From GCA-2717185 sp047517345 (GTDB taxonomy: Bacteria; Pseudomonadota; Alphaproteobacteria; UBA8366; GCA-2717185): a stretch of 15,772 bases of DNA. The notes under the pieces were generated by a model. That model had not been told where the DNA came from. It did no database searches and was given only the letters and a program-made list of their open reading frames with translations. The position numbers and the translations under genes were made by a program. Positions 8,457 through 14,635 of the stretch are shown piece by piece. Within the stretch, counting starts at the first letter, position 1. Every line of letters starts with the position of its first letter. The stretch lies in the NCBI GenBank assembly GCA_047517345.1, contig JAKZTB010000141.1, forward strand, positions 1 to 15,772, given 5' to 3'.

Positions 8457-10157
8457 GTGGTCCGAAAGATACGCCTCGTTTCCGGCCTAATTCTTTTCAC
8501 CTACGTTACGCTGCATTTGATCAAACACATGGCGGGGTTGTGGTCGCTCGCCGCGATGGACGCGACGCGCAATGTTTTGCATGCGCCGTGGTATACGCCC
8601 GTGGGAGCGGTCGTGCTGTACGGCGCCATGATCATCCATGCGGCCCTCGCGCTTTTCGCCATATATCAGCGCCGCCGGCTGAAGATCCCGTTCGAGGAAG
8701 GATTGCAGCTGGTTCTCGGCTTCGCTATTCCGCTGCTGCTGATCGGCCATGTGCTCGGGACGCGCGCGGCGGCGACTTTATTCGACACGCGGGTCGACTA
8801 TATCACCGTGATGGCCGCGCTGTGGCATATCGACCCGATGAACGGCATCCGCCAGATCGCGGTCTTTTTCGCCGCCTGGATCCATGGCTGCCTGGGCATC
8901 TATCACTGGCTGCACCTCAAACCCTGGTACCGCGGCTGGCAGCCGGTGTTCTTCGCGCTGGCGCTGTTGATCCCGGCATTGTCGCTGGCCGGCGCCTTGC
9001 AAGGATCGAAAGCGGTCGTGGCGCTCGCGGCCGATCCTGCCTGGTTCGCTGCATTCGAGGCCCGCGTGCGCTGGCCGGACGCGAACGAGATCGCACAGCT
9101 GGCGCAGATCAAGAACAATTTTACGATTGGCTTCGTGGTCATGCTGCTCAGCGCATTCGGGTTGCGCTATGTGCGTACCACGGTGGAGCGGTGGCGCGGC
9201 ATCGTGCGCCTGACCTACGACGACGGATTTTCGATCCAGTTCCCGCCGGGTCGAACCATCCTGGAGGCGAGCCGGGCGACGAACGTTCCGCATGCCAGCG
9301 TCTGCGGCGGCCGGGGCCGATGTTCCACCTGCCGTGTACGGGTGACGCGGGGAATCGAAAACCTCCCGAAAGCCTTCGATGCCGAACAGAAGGTTCTGGA
9401 CAGGGTCAATGCGGGCATCCAGGTTCGTCTGGCTTGCCAGGCGCGGCCGACCGGTGGCGACGTCGAAGTAATCCGCCTTCTGCCGACGACGGCCCGGGCC
9501 GAGGACGGGTTCCCGGAGCCCGAGTATCTGCAAGGGCAAGAGCGCGAGATCGCCATCCTTTTCGCCGACATCCGCGCCTTCACGAAACTCTCCGAAAAGA
9601 AGCTGCCTTACGACGTCGTGTTTCTCCTAAACCGTTATTTCGACGCGATGGGCTCGGCCGTTTCCGCTAGTGGCGGACATCTCGACAAGTTCATCGGCGA
9701 CGGGGTCATGGCGCTGTTCGGGATCGAAGACGGCGCCGACGCGGGCAGCCGGGCGGCCCTTGCGGCGGCGCGGGAGATAGGGCTGCGCATCGCGGAACTG
9801 AACCGCGCCTTGGCCAACGATTTGGAAGAACCGCTGCGCATCGGAATCGGCATCCATTGCGGTCCCGCCATCGTCGGTGCCATGGGGTTCGGCGAAACGG
9901 TTTCGGTCACCGCCGTCGGCGATTCGGTGAACACCGCAAGCCGGCTCGAAACCCAGACCAAGGAATACGGTGCGGAACTCGTTGTCTCCAGCATCACGGT
10001 CCAAAAGTCCGGCGTCGACCTGTCGTCTTTCAATGAGGAAGAAGTCGCGATCCGAGGCCGGACGGAGCCGCTTTCGGTGCGCGTCGTACCGGCCGCGCGC
10101 GACCTGCCCGAACCGGCACCGACCCCGAAGAACAGACGCGCAAAAATCGGGCGCTAG
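8457..10157 (+). CDS. membrane-anchored class III adenylate/guanylate cyclase with [2Fe-2S] ferredoxin domain
   Basis: A 566-residue fusion. Residues 1-240 hold about six membrane helices rich in histidines (H20, H24, H61, H98, H143, H150, H153), beginning LVSGLILFTYVTLHLIKHMAG as in the diheme cytochrome b anchors of succinate dehydrogenase. Residues about 252-345 are a plant-type ferredoxin domain with cluster cysteines C283, C289, C292 (VCGGRGRCSTC) and C327 (LACQA). Residues about 362-535 are the cyclase domain. They carry metal-binding D371 (FADIRAFTKLSE) and D415 (FIGDG), adenine-selecting K411 and T485, and transition-state residues N492 and R496, so the site looks intact and suited to ATP. 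It probably makes cAMP under redox control; S. meliloti CyaC is a known diheme-anchored relative. I chose GTG 8457 because a GGGG lies 8 nt upstream and the product then starts just before the first helix. TTG 8451 or GTG 8421 are alternatives. Its TAG overlaps the ribosome site of the next gene. Confidence 0.9.
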   Translation: MVRKIRLVSGLILFTYVTLHLIKHMAGLWSLAAMDATRNVLHAPWYTPVGAVVLYGAMIIHAALALFAIYQRRRLKIPFEEGLQLVLGFAIPLLLIGHVLGTRAAATLFDTRVDYITVMAALWHIDPMNGIRQIAVFFAAWIHGCLGIYHWLHLKPWYRGWQPVFFALALLIPALSLAGALQGSKAVVALAADPAWFAAFEARVRWPDANEIAQLAQIKNNFTIGFVVMLLSAFGLRYVRTTVERWRGIVRLTYDDGFSIQFPPGRTILEASRATNVPHASVCGGRGRCSTCRVRVTRGIENLPKAFDAEQKVLDRVNAGIQVRLACQARPTGGDVEVIRLLPTTARAEDGFPEPEYLQGQEREIAILFADIRAFTKLSEKKLPYDVVFLLNRYFDAMGSAVSASGGHLDKFIGDGVMALFGIEDGADAGSRAALAAAREIGLRIAELNRALANDLEEPLRIGIGIHCGPAIVGAMGFGETVSVTAVGDSVNTASRLETQTKEYGAELVVSSITVQKSGVDLSSFNEEEVAIRGRTEPLSVRVVPAARDLPEPAPTPKNRRAKIGR

Positions 10158-10160
10158 GAG
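10155..10160 (+). promoter_or_regulatory. ribosome binding site of the SDR gene overlapping the cyclase stop
   Basis: TAGGAG contains both the TAG stop of the cyclase and the GGAG ribosome site of the following dehydrogenase, whose ATG begins 7 nt later. Such overlap usually means coupled translation from one transcript. Confidence 0.7.
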
Positions 10161-10167
10161 CAAAACC

Positions 10168-10932
10168 ATGAGGTTGGACGGCAAGACCGCTTTGATCACC
10201 GGTGGCGGTAGCGGGATCGGCGCGGCGACGGCGCGTGCCATGGCAGAGCGCGGTGCGGCCGTCGCGCTCGCGGGGATCCCGGCCGCCGGGATCGAAGCGG
10301 TTGCCGCGGAGATTTCTGCGCAAGGAAGGCAGGCGCTCGCCGTGACGACGGACGTCACGCGCGAAGGGGATATCCAAGTCGCCATCGACCGTACCGTCGG
10401 CGCCTTTGGGCGCCTCGACGTTGTGGTTGCCAACGCCGGCGTTCAGCGCCACCAGACGGACGTCAACCTGTTCGAGATGGACGAGACCGAATGGGAGCGA
10501 ACGCAGGACGTCAATCTGCGCGGCGTTTTCCGCACCTGCAAGCATGGGCTGGCGCGGATGATCGACCAAGGAAACGGCGGATCGATCGTCATCGTCAGCT
10601 CGATTACCGCGCTCAACGGCCGCACGCCGAACGTTTCCTACATGACGGCGAAGAGCGGCCTGCTCGGCCTGAACCGGCACATCGCCGTCCATTACGCGAA
10701 ACACGGCATCCGCTGCAACGCCGTTTGCCCCGGCGCGCTAGAACAGACACCGGACTGGGATGACCATCCCGACCCGGAAGGCCGAGCGGCCGCCATGGTA
10801 GAGGCGACACCGCTGGGCCGTCTCGGCACACCGGAAGACATCGCCCCCTGGATCGCTTTCTTGGCGTCCGACGCGGCCGGTTTTGCCACCGGCGGCACCT
10901 TCGTCGTCGACGGTGGACTAACGATCAGCTGA
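10168..10932 (+). CDS. short-chain dehydrogenase/reductase (classical SDR)
   Basis: A 254-residue cytoplasmic NAD(P)(H)-dependent oxidoreductase. All classical SDR landmarks are present: the cofactor loop TGGGSGIG (11-18), NAG (89-91), catalytic S145 (IVSSITALNG), Y158 and K162 (SYMTAKSG), the PG motif after strand 6 (CPGAL, 187-191), and the carboxy-terminal FVVDGGLT. Tetramers are usual in this family. A D62 in TTDVT contacts the adenine ring in relatives. The substrate cannot be told; the closest general classes are FabG-like and 3-hydroxyacyl or sugar dehydrogenases. Clear GGAG, 7-nt spacing, and a start only 10 bp after the cyclase stop indicate an operon with the redox cyclase, but a functional link is unproven. 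Confidence 0.92.
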   Translation: MRLDGKTALITGGGSGIGAATARAMAERGAAVALAGIPAAGIEAVAAEISAQGRQALAVTTDVTREGDIQVAIDRTVGAFGRLDVVVANAGVQRHQTDVNLFEMDETEWERTQDVNLRGVFRTCKHGLARMIDQGNGGSIVIVSSITALNGRTPNVSYMTAKSGLLGLNRHIAVHYAKHGIRCNAVCPGALEQTPDWDDHPDPEGRAAAMVEATPLGRLGTPEDIAPWIAFLASDAAGFATGGTFVVDGGLTIS

Positions 10933-10937
10933 AATAA

Positions 10938-10959
10938 CCGGATAGGCTTTCGTATTCGG
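10938..10959 (+). terminator. possible weak hairpin after the SDR gene
   Basis: CCGGATA and TATTCGG form a 7-bp stem (one G-T wobble) around an 8-nt loop, starting 5 nt after the SDR stop. No T-run follows, so it is not a classical Rho-independent terminator. It lies in the 104-bp gap between two convergent genes, where I saw no stronger candidate. Confidence 0.25.
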
Positions 10960-11036
10960 CAGATCAGCGGAATCTACACCTTGGATTGTCGCTGAGTTTG
11001 TCCCTATGAATTTCTAGGAACCACGTCATGTCGCCC

Positions 11037-11426
11037 TCAATCGTATTCCGTATAGGATTTTTCCTCGACGATATCCGATCCGAGCGCGTCGTTGATCCGG
11101 CGTTTGATGGCGGCCCGCTGGTCGTTGTTGATATAGACGGCGCGGGCAAGTTCGACGAATCGGGGACCGAAGTCCTTGTCGCGTTCGCAGTCGCGGATGT
11201 CGTCTTCGATGTCCCACAGCGTTTCGTTCACGATGCGGAGTCCGGCGAAACTGTCGGAAACGTCCGCGCCTTCCGGCATCGCCTTGTCCCGGGCGGCGCA
11301 CAGCGTGGCATGCTCGTGTTCGACATTGGCCAGCTGCGCCGGATCGGTCAGGCGGTCGCGCTTGATCTCCAGGATCGAGATCTTGTCGAGCAATTCACCC
11401 CAGGAGACTGCGACAATAACAGACAT
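11037..11426 (-). CDS. DUF6165-like small protein of unknown function
   Basis: A 129-residue, mostly helical, acidic soluble protein without signal peptide or membrane helix. The opening VAVSWGELLDKISILEIKRD (5-24) followed by a heptad-rich helix and the motif ELARAVYINNDQRAAIKRRIN (92-112) recalls the DUF6165 family, often seen in alphaproteobacteria near methyltransferase or glycosyltransferase genes. That family name is from memory of the pattern. No catalytic residues are known to me. The ATG at 11424-11426 has AGGAC-like purines only weakly placed upstream, but the conserved start fits. It is convergent with the SDR gene and divergent from the MITE/oxygenase region. It is a single gene with no obvious operon partner in the window. 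Confidence 0.75.
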   Translation of the reverse strand: MSVIVAVSWGELLDKISILEIKRDRLTDPAQLANVEHEHATLCAARDKAMPEGADVSDSFAGLRIVNETLWDIEDDIRDCERDKDFGPRFVELARAVYINNDQRAAIKRRINDALGSDIVEEKSYTEYD

Positions 11427-11484
11427 GTGTCCTCAACGCCGTCGTGATAAACATCCATTCAGAAGACGCTGCGGCAGGATACAG

Positions 11485-11487
11485 TAA
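11485..11487. repeat. left copy of TAA target-site duplication
   Basis: TAA directly precedes the left inverted repeat and TAA (11753-11755) directly follows the right one. A 3-bp TNA duplication is typical of some IS5-family groups such as IS1031. A 3-bp match alone could be chance (1 in 64), but it sits exactly at the ends of the repeats. Confidence 0.6.
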
Positions 11488-11519
11488 GAGCCCGTTTGGG
11501 AATATGTTGTTGTTTTCAT
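11488..11519 (+). repeat. left terminal inverted repeat of the MITE
   Basis: A 32-bp repeat starting GAGCCCGTTTGGGAATATG. It is complementary to 11721-11752 at 31 of 32 positions; the only difference is T at repeat position 23 where the other end has C. Confidence 0.92.
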
Positions 11520-11615
11520 GGCCTTTGTTTACTTGCTGGTTAGGAAGGGTTCGCGCCGCGATGCTGGATGCATCGCAAGCGGGCGCTGACGCGGTCCAGC
11601 GATTAAACAAAGGCC
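11520..11615. repeat. internal 96-bp palindrome of the MITE
   Basis: GGCCTTTGTTTA (11520-11531) abuts the left terminal repeat and is perfectly complementary to TAAACAAAGGCC (11604-11615). After one mismatch the pairing resumes (GCTGG with CCAGC). The centre holds a second perfect hairpin, GCGATGC (11558-11564) and GCATCGC (11570-11576), around a 5-nt loop. Transcribed on either strand, this would fold into a long stem with an internal bulge. This kind of nested palindrome is seen in some MITEs and REP-like elements. Confidence 0.75.
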
Positions 11616-11720
11616 CCCCGGAGGGTTGGCGCTTGTCGGCCGGCTGGTGCGTCGCGGCGCTTGGCCGATGGCCGGCATCGCCCAGCGGGCCGCTCCTGCC
11701 ATCCGACTCGACAGTCGCCA

Positions 11721-11752
11721 ATGAAAACAGCAACATATTCCCAAACGGGCTC
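11721..11752 (-). repeat. right terminal inverted repeat of the MITE
   Basis: A 32-bp repeat ending CATATTCCCAAACGGGCTC, the inverse of 11488-11519 with one mismatch. It is followed directly by TAA (11753-11755), the right copy of the target duplication. The upstream region of the oxygenase begins here. Confidence 0.92.
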
Positions 11753-11776
11753 TAAAGCCGATCGTTCGGGGACCCT

Positions 11777-12796
11777 ATGTTTCTCAAGAATCTCTGGTAT
11801 TTCGCGCATCGGGGAGACCGGCTCAAACGGGGGTCGATGGTGGCGAAAACGCTCTTGGAGGAGCCGATCCTGCTGGCCCGCGACGCGGACGGCATTCCCT
11901 TTGCGATTCGCGACATCTGCCCGCATCGCGGCATGCCGCTGTCCATGGGTGCTTTCGATGGCCGCGAGGTGGAATGCTGCTACCACGGCTGGCGCTTCGA
12001 CCGGGAGGGTCGCTGCACCGCGATCCCGTCGCTGGTCGAAGGCCAGAAATTCAATGTCGACCGGGTCGGAGTCCAGCGCTACCCGTGCCGCGAAATGCAA
12101 GGCAATATCTGGATCTATTTCAGCGACGAGACAGACGTTCCGATCGACCCGCCCGAAATTCCGGAGATCGGCACCCGCCACCCGAATACCGCGTTTACGA
12201 TGCATTTCCCCTGTCACGTCGATCACGCCATCGTCGGGCTCATGGACCCCGCGCATGGTCCCTTCGTGCACCGCGCCTGGTGGTGGCGGTCGCGCAAATC
12301 GATTCACGAGAAGGCCAAAGCCTTCGCGCCCTCGGAGCGCGGTTTCACCATGGTGCGGCACCCGCCTTCATCGAATTCGGCGGCCTACAAACTCCTCGGC
12401 GGCGAGATGACGACGGCGATATCCTTCCAGCTGCCGGGCGTCCGTATCGAGCATATCCGCGCCGGCAAACACGTGCTGTGCGGCCTCACCGCGGTGACGC
12501 CGATCAACGAGCACGAAACCGAACTCAACCACCAGATTTACTGGACGCAGCCCTGGCTGACGCCGCTCAAGCCGCTGCTGCGGCCCTACGCCCGCGCCTT
12601 CCTGAAACAGGACCGGGACATCGTATCGATGCAGCAGGAAGGGCTGAAGCACGATCCCAAGCTCATGCTGATCAACGACGCCGACATGCAGGCGAAATGG
12701 TACTACCGCCTGAGAGACGCGTGGGCGAAATCGACCGAAACCGGCAGCCCCTTCGAGAACCCGGTCAAGGCGCAGGAGCTGCGCTGGCGGAGTTAG
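11777..12796 (+). CDS. Rieske non-heme iron oxygenase, oxygenase component
   Basis: A 339-residue protein. The Rieske [2Fe-2S] domain (about 5-115) has C48-x-H50 (CPHRGMPLS) and C67-x2-H70 (CCYHGWRFD). The catalytic domain carries the mononuclear iron motif D157-x2-H160-x4-H165 (MDPAHGPFVH), with D281 (KQDRDI) a candidate third ligand. Such enzymes use O2 and electrons passed from a reductase to hydroxylate, demethylate or cleave a substrate. The short length and the DPAHGPFVH spacing recall the vanillate demethylase / pheophorbide oxygenase side of the family rather than large ring dioxygenase alpha subunits. No reductase, ferredoxin or beta subunit gene is adjacent, so electrons must come from elsewhere. 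The ATG has a GGGGA about 5 nt upstream and lies 24 bp after a MITE. The stop is 3 bp from the end of the convergent malate synthase gene. Substrate unknown. Confidence 0.9.
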   Translation: MFLKNLWYFAHRGDRLKRGSMVAKTLLEEPILLARDADGIPFAIRDICPHRGMPLSMGAFDGREVECCYHGWRFDREGRCTAIPSLVEGQKFNVDRVGVQRYPCREMQGNIWIYFSDETDVPIDPPEIPEIGTRHPNTAFTMHFPCHVDHAIVGLMDPAHGPFVHRAWWWRSRKSIHEKAKAFAPSERGFTMVRHPPSSNSAAYKLLGGEMTTAISFQLPGVRIEHIRAGKHVLCGLTAVTPINEHETELNHQIYWTQPWLTPLKPLLRPYARAFLKQDRDIVSMQQEGLKHDPKLMLINDADMQAKWYYRLRDAWAKSTETGSPFENPVKAQELRWRS

Positions 12797-12799
12797 CGG

Positions 12800-14416
12800 C
12801 TAAGCCGAGACCGTTGTGATCCGCTCATAGGCCGGCAGGGTGAGGAAATCCTCGAAGTCCTCGGCCGTCACCATGTCGAGAAACAGCGCCGCCGCCTCTT
12901 CGTAGTGGCCGCCCGCAAAACGGTCTTCGCCGACCAGATCGCGGACCTTCGCCAGCTCTTCCCCGGTCAGGCGCTCGACCGTCGTCGCATCGATCGCGCC
13001 GACGCCTTCGACGGCCGCGCCGTGCTTTAGCCATTGCCAGACCTGGGCGCGGGAAATTTCTGCCGTCGCCGCATCCTCCATCAGATTGTAGATCGGCACG
13101 CAACCCTGCCCGCCGAGCCAAGCTTCGACATACTGAATGCCGACATTGAGATTGTTGCGCAAGCCGTCCTCGGTGATCGTCCCTTCGGCGACCTTCAGCA
13201 AGTCCGCCTGGGTGATATGCACGTCCTGGCGGGCGCGGGCGATTTGGTGGGCCTCGGGCATCTTGTCGTCGAAGACGGCCTTGGCGACCGGCACCAGGCC
13301 CGGGTGGGCGACCCAGGTGCCGTCATGCCCGTCATTGGCTTCGCGCTCCTTGTCGGCGTGCACCTTGGCCAGCGCCGCCGCATTGGCGTCCTCGTCGTCC
13401 TTGATCGGTATTTGCGCCGCCATGCCGCCCATGGCGTGTGCGCCGCGGCGGTGGCAGGTCTTGATCAGCAGCAGGGTGTAGGAGCGCAGGAAATGGCTGG
13501 TCATTGTGACCTGTCCGCGATCCGGCAGCACGAAGTCCGGCCGGTTCCGGAACTTCTTGATATAGCTGAAGATGTAGTCCCATCGTCCGCAGTTGAGGCC
13601 GGCCATGTGGTCGCGCAGCTCGTACAAGATCTCATCCATCTCGAACGCGGCCATGATCGTCTCGATCAGCACGGTCACCTTCACGGTCCCTTGGGGAATA
13701 CCGAGCGTTTCTTGCGCGTACACGAAAACGTCGTTCCACAGGCGCGCTTCGAGGTGGGTTTCGAGCTTGGGCAGGTAAAAATACGGGCCCGAACCGTTGG
13801 CGGCCGCCTGCTTGGCGTTGTGGAAGAAGAACAGGCCGAAATCGAACAGGCTGCCGCTCATGGGGGCGCCGTCGACATGGACGTGATTTTCCGGCAAATG
13901 CCAGCCGCGCGGGCGCACGATCAGGGTCGCGGTCTCGTCGTTCAGCGCGTAATCCTTGCCGGAGTTCGGGTCGGTGAAGTCGATGGTGCGCCGCACCGCG
14001 TCACGCAGATTGATCTGACCCTGGATTTGATTGTTCCAGGTCGGCGTGTTGGCGTCCTCGAAATCCGCCATGAACACGTTCGCGCCGCAGTTCAGGGCAT
14101 TGATGACCATCTTGCGGTCGACCGGGCCGGTGATTTCGACACGGCGGTCCTGCAGGTCGGCCGGCACCGGCGCAACTTTCCAGTCGCCGTCCCGCACCGC
14201 TTTGGTCTCGGGCAGGAAATCGGGGAGCGCCCCATCGTCGATCCGCATCTGCATCGCGATACGCTCTTGCAACAATTCAAGCCGCCGTGCTCCGAACCGC
14301 CGCTCCAACGCGGCGAGAAACGCCAACGCCTCGGGCGTCAAAATCGCGCCGTACCCATCGCGCACTGGGCCCTTTATCTCGATTTCAGTGGCCGTCTCGA
14401 CGGCAGTTTGCTGCAT
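12800..14416 (-). CDS. aceB: malate synthase A
   Basis: A 538-residue enzyme of the AceB (isoform A) type, condensing glyoxylate and acetyl-CoA to malate in the glyoxylate shunt. Numbered from the chosen start, visible signatures are MADFEDANTPTWNNQIQGQ (116-134), the catalytic arginine R170 in RPRGWHLPE, magnesium ligands E252 (VLIETI) and D280 (CGRWDYIFS), and the catalytic base D448 in YNLMEDAATAEISRAQVWQW. The frame is open for 17 more codons upstream, but ATG 14416 has a clear AAGGAG 9 nt before it and matches the usual length (about 530), so I use it. No isocitrate lyase gene is in the window. The leader holds dyads that may bind a carbon-source regulator. The gene ends 3 bp from the convergent oxygenase gene. 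Confidence 0.96.
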   Translation of the reverse strand: MQQTAVETATEIEIKGPVRDGYGAILTPEALAFLAALERRFGARRLELLQERIAMQMRIDDGALPDFLPETKAVRDGDWKVAPVPADLQDRRVEITGPVDRKMVINALNCGANVFMADFEDANTPTWNNQIQGQINLRDAVRRTIDFTDPNSGKDYALNDETATLIVRPRGWHLPENHVHVDGAPMSGSLFDFGLFFFHNAKQAAANGSGPYFYLPKLETHLEARLWNDVFVYAQETLGIPQGTVKVTVLIETIMAAFEMDEILYELRDHMAGLNCGRWDYIFSYIKKFRNRPDFVLPDRGQVTMTSHFLRSYTLLLIKTCHRRGAHAMGGMAAQIPIKDDEDANAAALAKVHADKEREANDGHDGTWVAHPGLVPVAKAVFDDKMPEAHQIARARQDVHITQADLLKVAEGTITEDGLRNNLNVGIQYVEAWLGGQGCVPIYNLMEDAATAEISRAQVWQWLKHGAAVEGVGAIDATTVERLTGEELAKVRDLVGEDRFAGGHYEEAAALFLDMVTAEDFEDFLTLPAYERITTVSA

Positions 14417-14425
14417 TTCAAAAAT

Positions 14426-14431
14426 CTCCTT
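14426..14431 (-). promoter_or_regulatory. ribosome binding site of malate synthase
   Basis: On the minus strand this reads AAGGAG, 9 nt before ATG 14416. It is the best ribosome site near any in-frame start and argues against the longer reading that begins at 14467. Confidence 0.75.
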
Positions 14432-14436
14432 TATGG

Positions 14437-14457
14437 CCACGAGCGCAGTGCGCGTGG
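14437..14457 (-). promoter_or_regulatory. hairpin in the malate synthase 5' leader
   Basis: CCAC-GCGC, loop ACT, GCGC-TC-GTGG on the minus strand gives an 8-bp stem with a 2-nt bulge, ending about 6 nt before the ribosome site. It could modulate translation or mRNA stability (inference). Confidence 0.35.
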
Positions 14458-14486
14458 TCCCGTTCAAATATCGTGGTTATGTATGT

Positions 14487-14501
14487 ATGAATGGAATTCA
14501 T
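14487..14501. promoter_or_regulatory. candidate operator palindrome upstream of malate synthase
   Basis: ATGAAT-GGA-ATTCAT is a perfect 6-3-6 palindrome about 71 bp upstream of the malate synthase ATG, a fitting place for a repressor or activator site. The regulator is not known. Confidence 0.4.
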
Positions 14502-14580
14502 GCAGGCGATGCTGCGTTGCAACATATCGCGACGCCAACGACGAGTCCATGCGGTGCGCGGATTCGCCGCACAACCTTAA

Positions 14581-14594
14581 TTGACTGCAATCAA
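14581..14594. promoter_or_regulatory. second candidate operator palindrome
   Basis: TTGACTGCAATCAA is symmetric at 12 of 14 positions (TTGA-N-TGCA-N-TCAA). It lies about 165 bp upstream of malate synthase and 42 bp downstream of the unknown gene. The half-sites differ from those of the 6-3-6 palindrome, so a different protein would bind, if any. Confidence 0.3.
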
Positions 14595-14616
14595 ACGATT
14601 ATTTTCAATTGTGCGT

Positions 14617-14630
14617 TGCGGCAGGCCGCA
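14617..14630 (-). terminator. possible weak terminator hairpin of the unknown gene
   Basis: TGCGG and CCGCA form a 5-bp stem with a 4-nt loop, starting 6 nt after the stop of the unknown gene on its strand. An A/T-rich stretch but no T-run follows. A second, bulged hairpin at 14554-14572 lies further down. Confidence 0.28.
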
Positions 14631-14635
14631 TCGGA

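Larger units (their letters stand above)
11488..11752. mobile_element. 265-bp MITE with IS5/IS1031-like ends
   Basis: The element is bounded by 32-bp inverted repeats that differ at a single base and is flanked by a TAA direct repeat. It is far too short for a transposase and encodes no recognisable protein. The ends begin GAGCCCGTTTGGGAA, which resembles IS5-family (IS1031 group) termini, and the TNA-type duplication agrees. I therefore infer a non-autonomous miniature element mobilised by a transposase encoded elsewhere. The near-perfect ends suggest recent movement or selection. The interior is GC-rich and full of palindromes. It sits between the DUF6165-like gene and the Rieske oxygenase, ending 24 bp before the oxygenase ATG. 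Confidence 0.85.

Noticed and set aside
11395..11736. Open frames on both strands across the MITE (minus 11395-11736, plus 11444-11755)
   Set aside because: They consist mostly of the terminal repeats and the GC-rich interior, lack ribosome sites and resemble no protein. They are open by composition.
13034..14584. 516-codon open frame on the plus strand
   Set aside because: Antisense to malate synthase, whose motifs are unmistakable; low-complexity composition.
14468..14635. Riboswitch or RNA gene upstream of malate synthase
   Set aside because: Only short separate dyads are seen; no conserved riboswitch or tRNA-like pattern was recognised.
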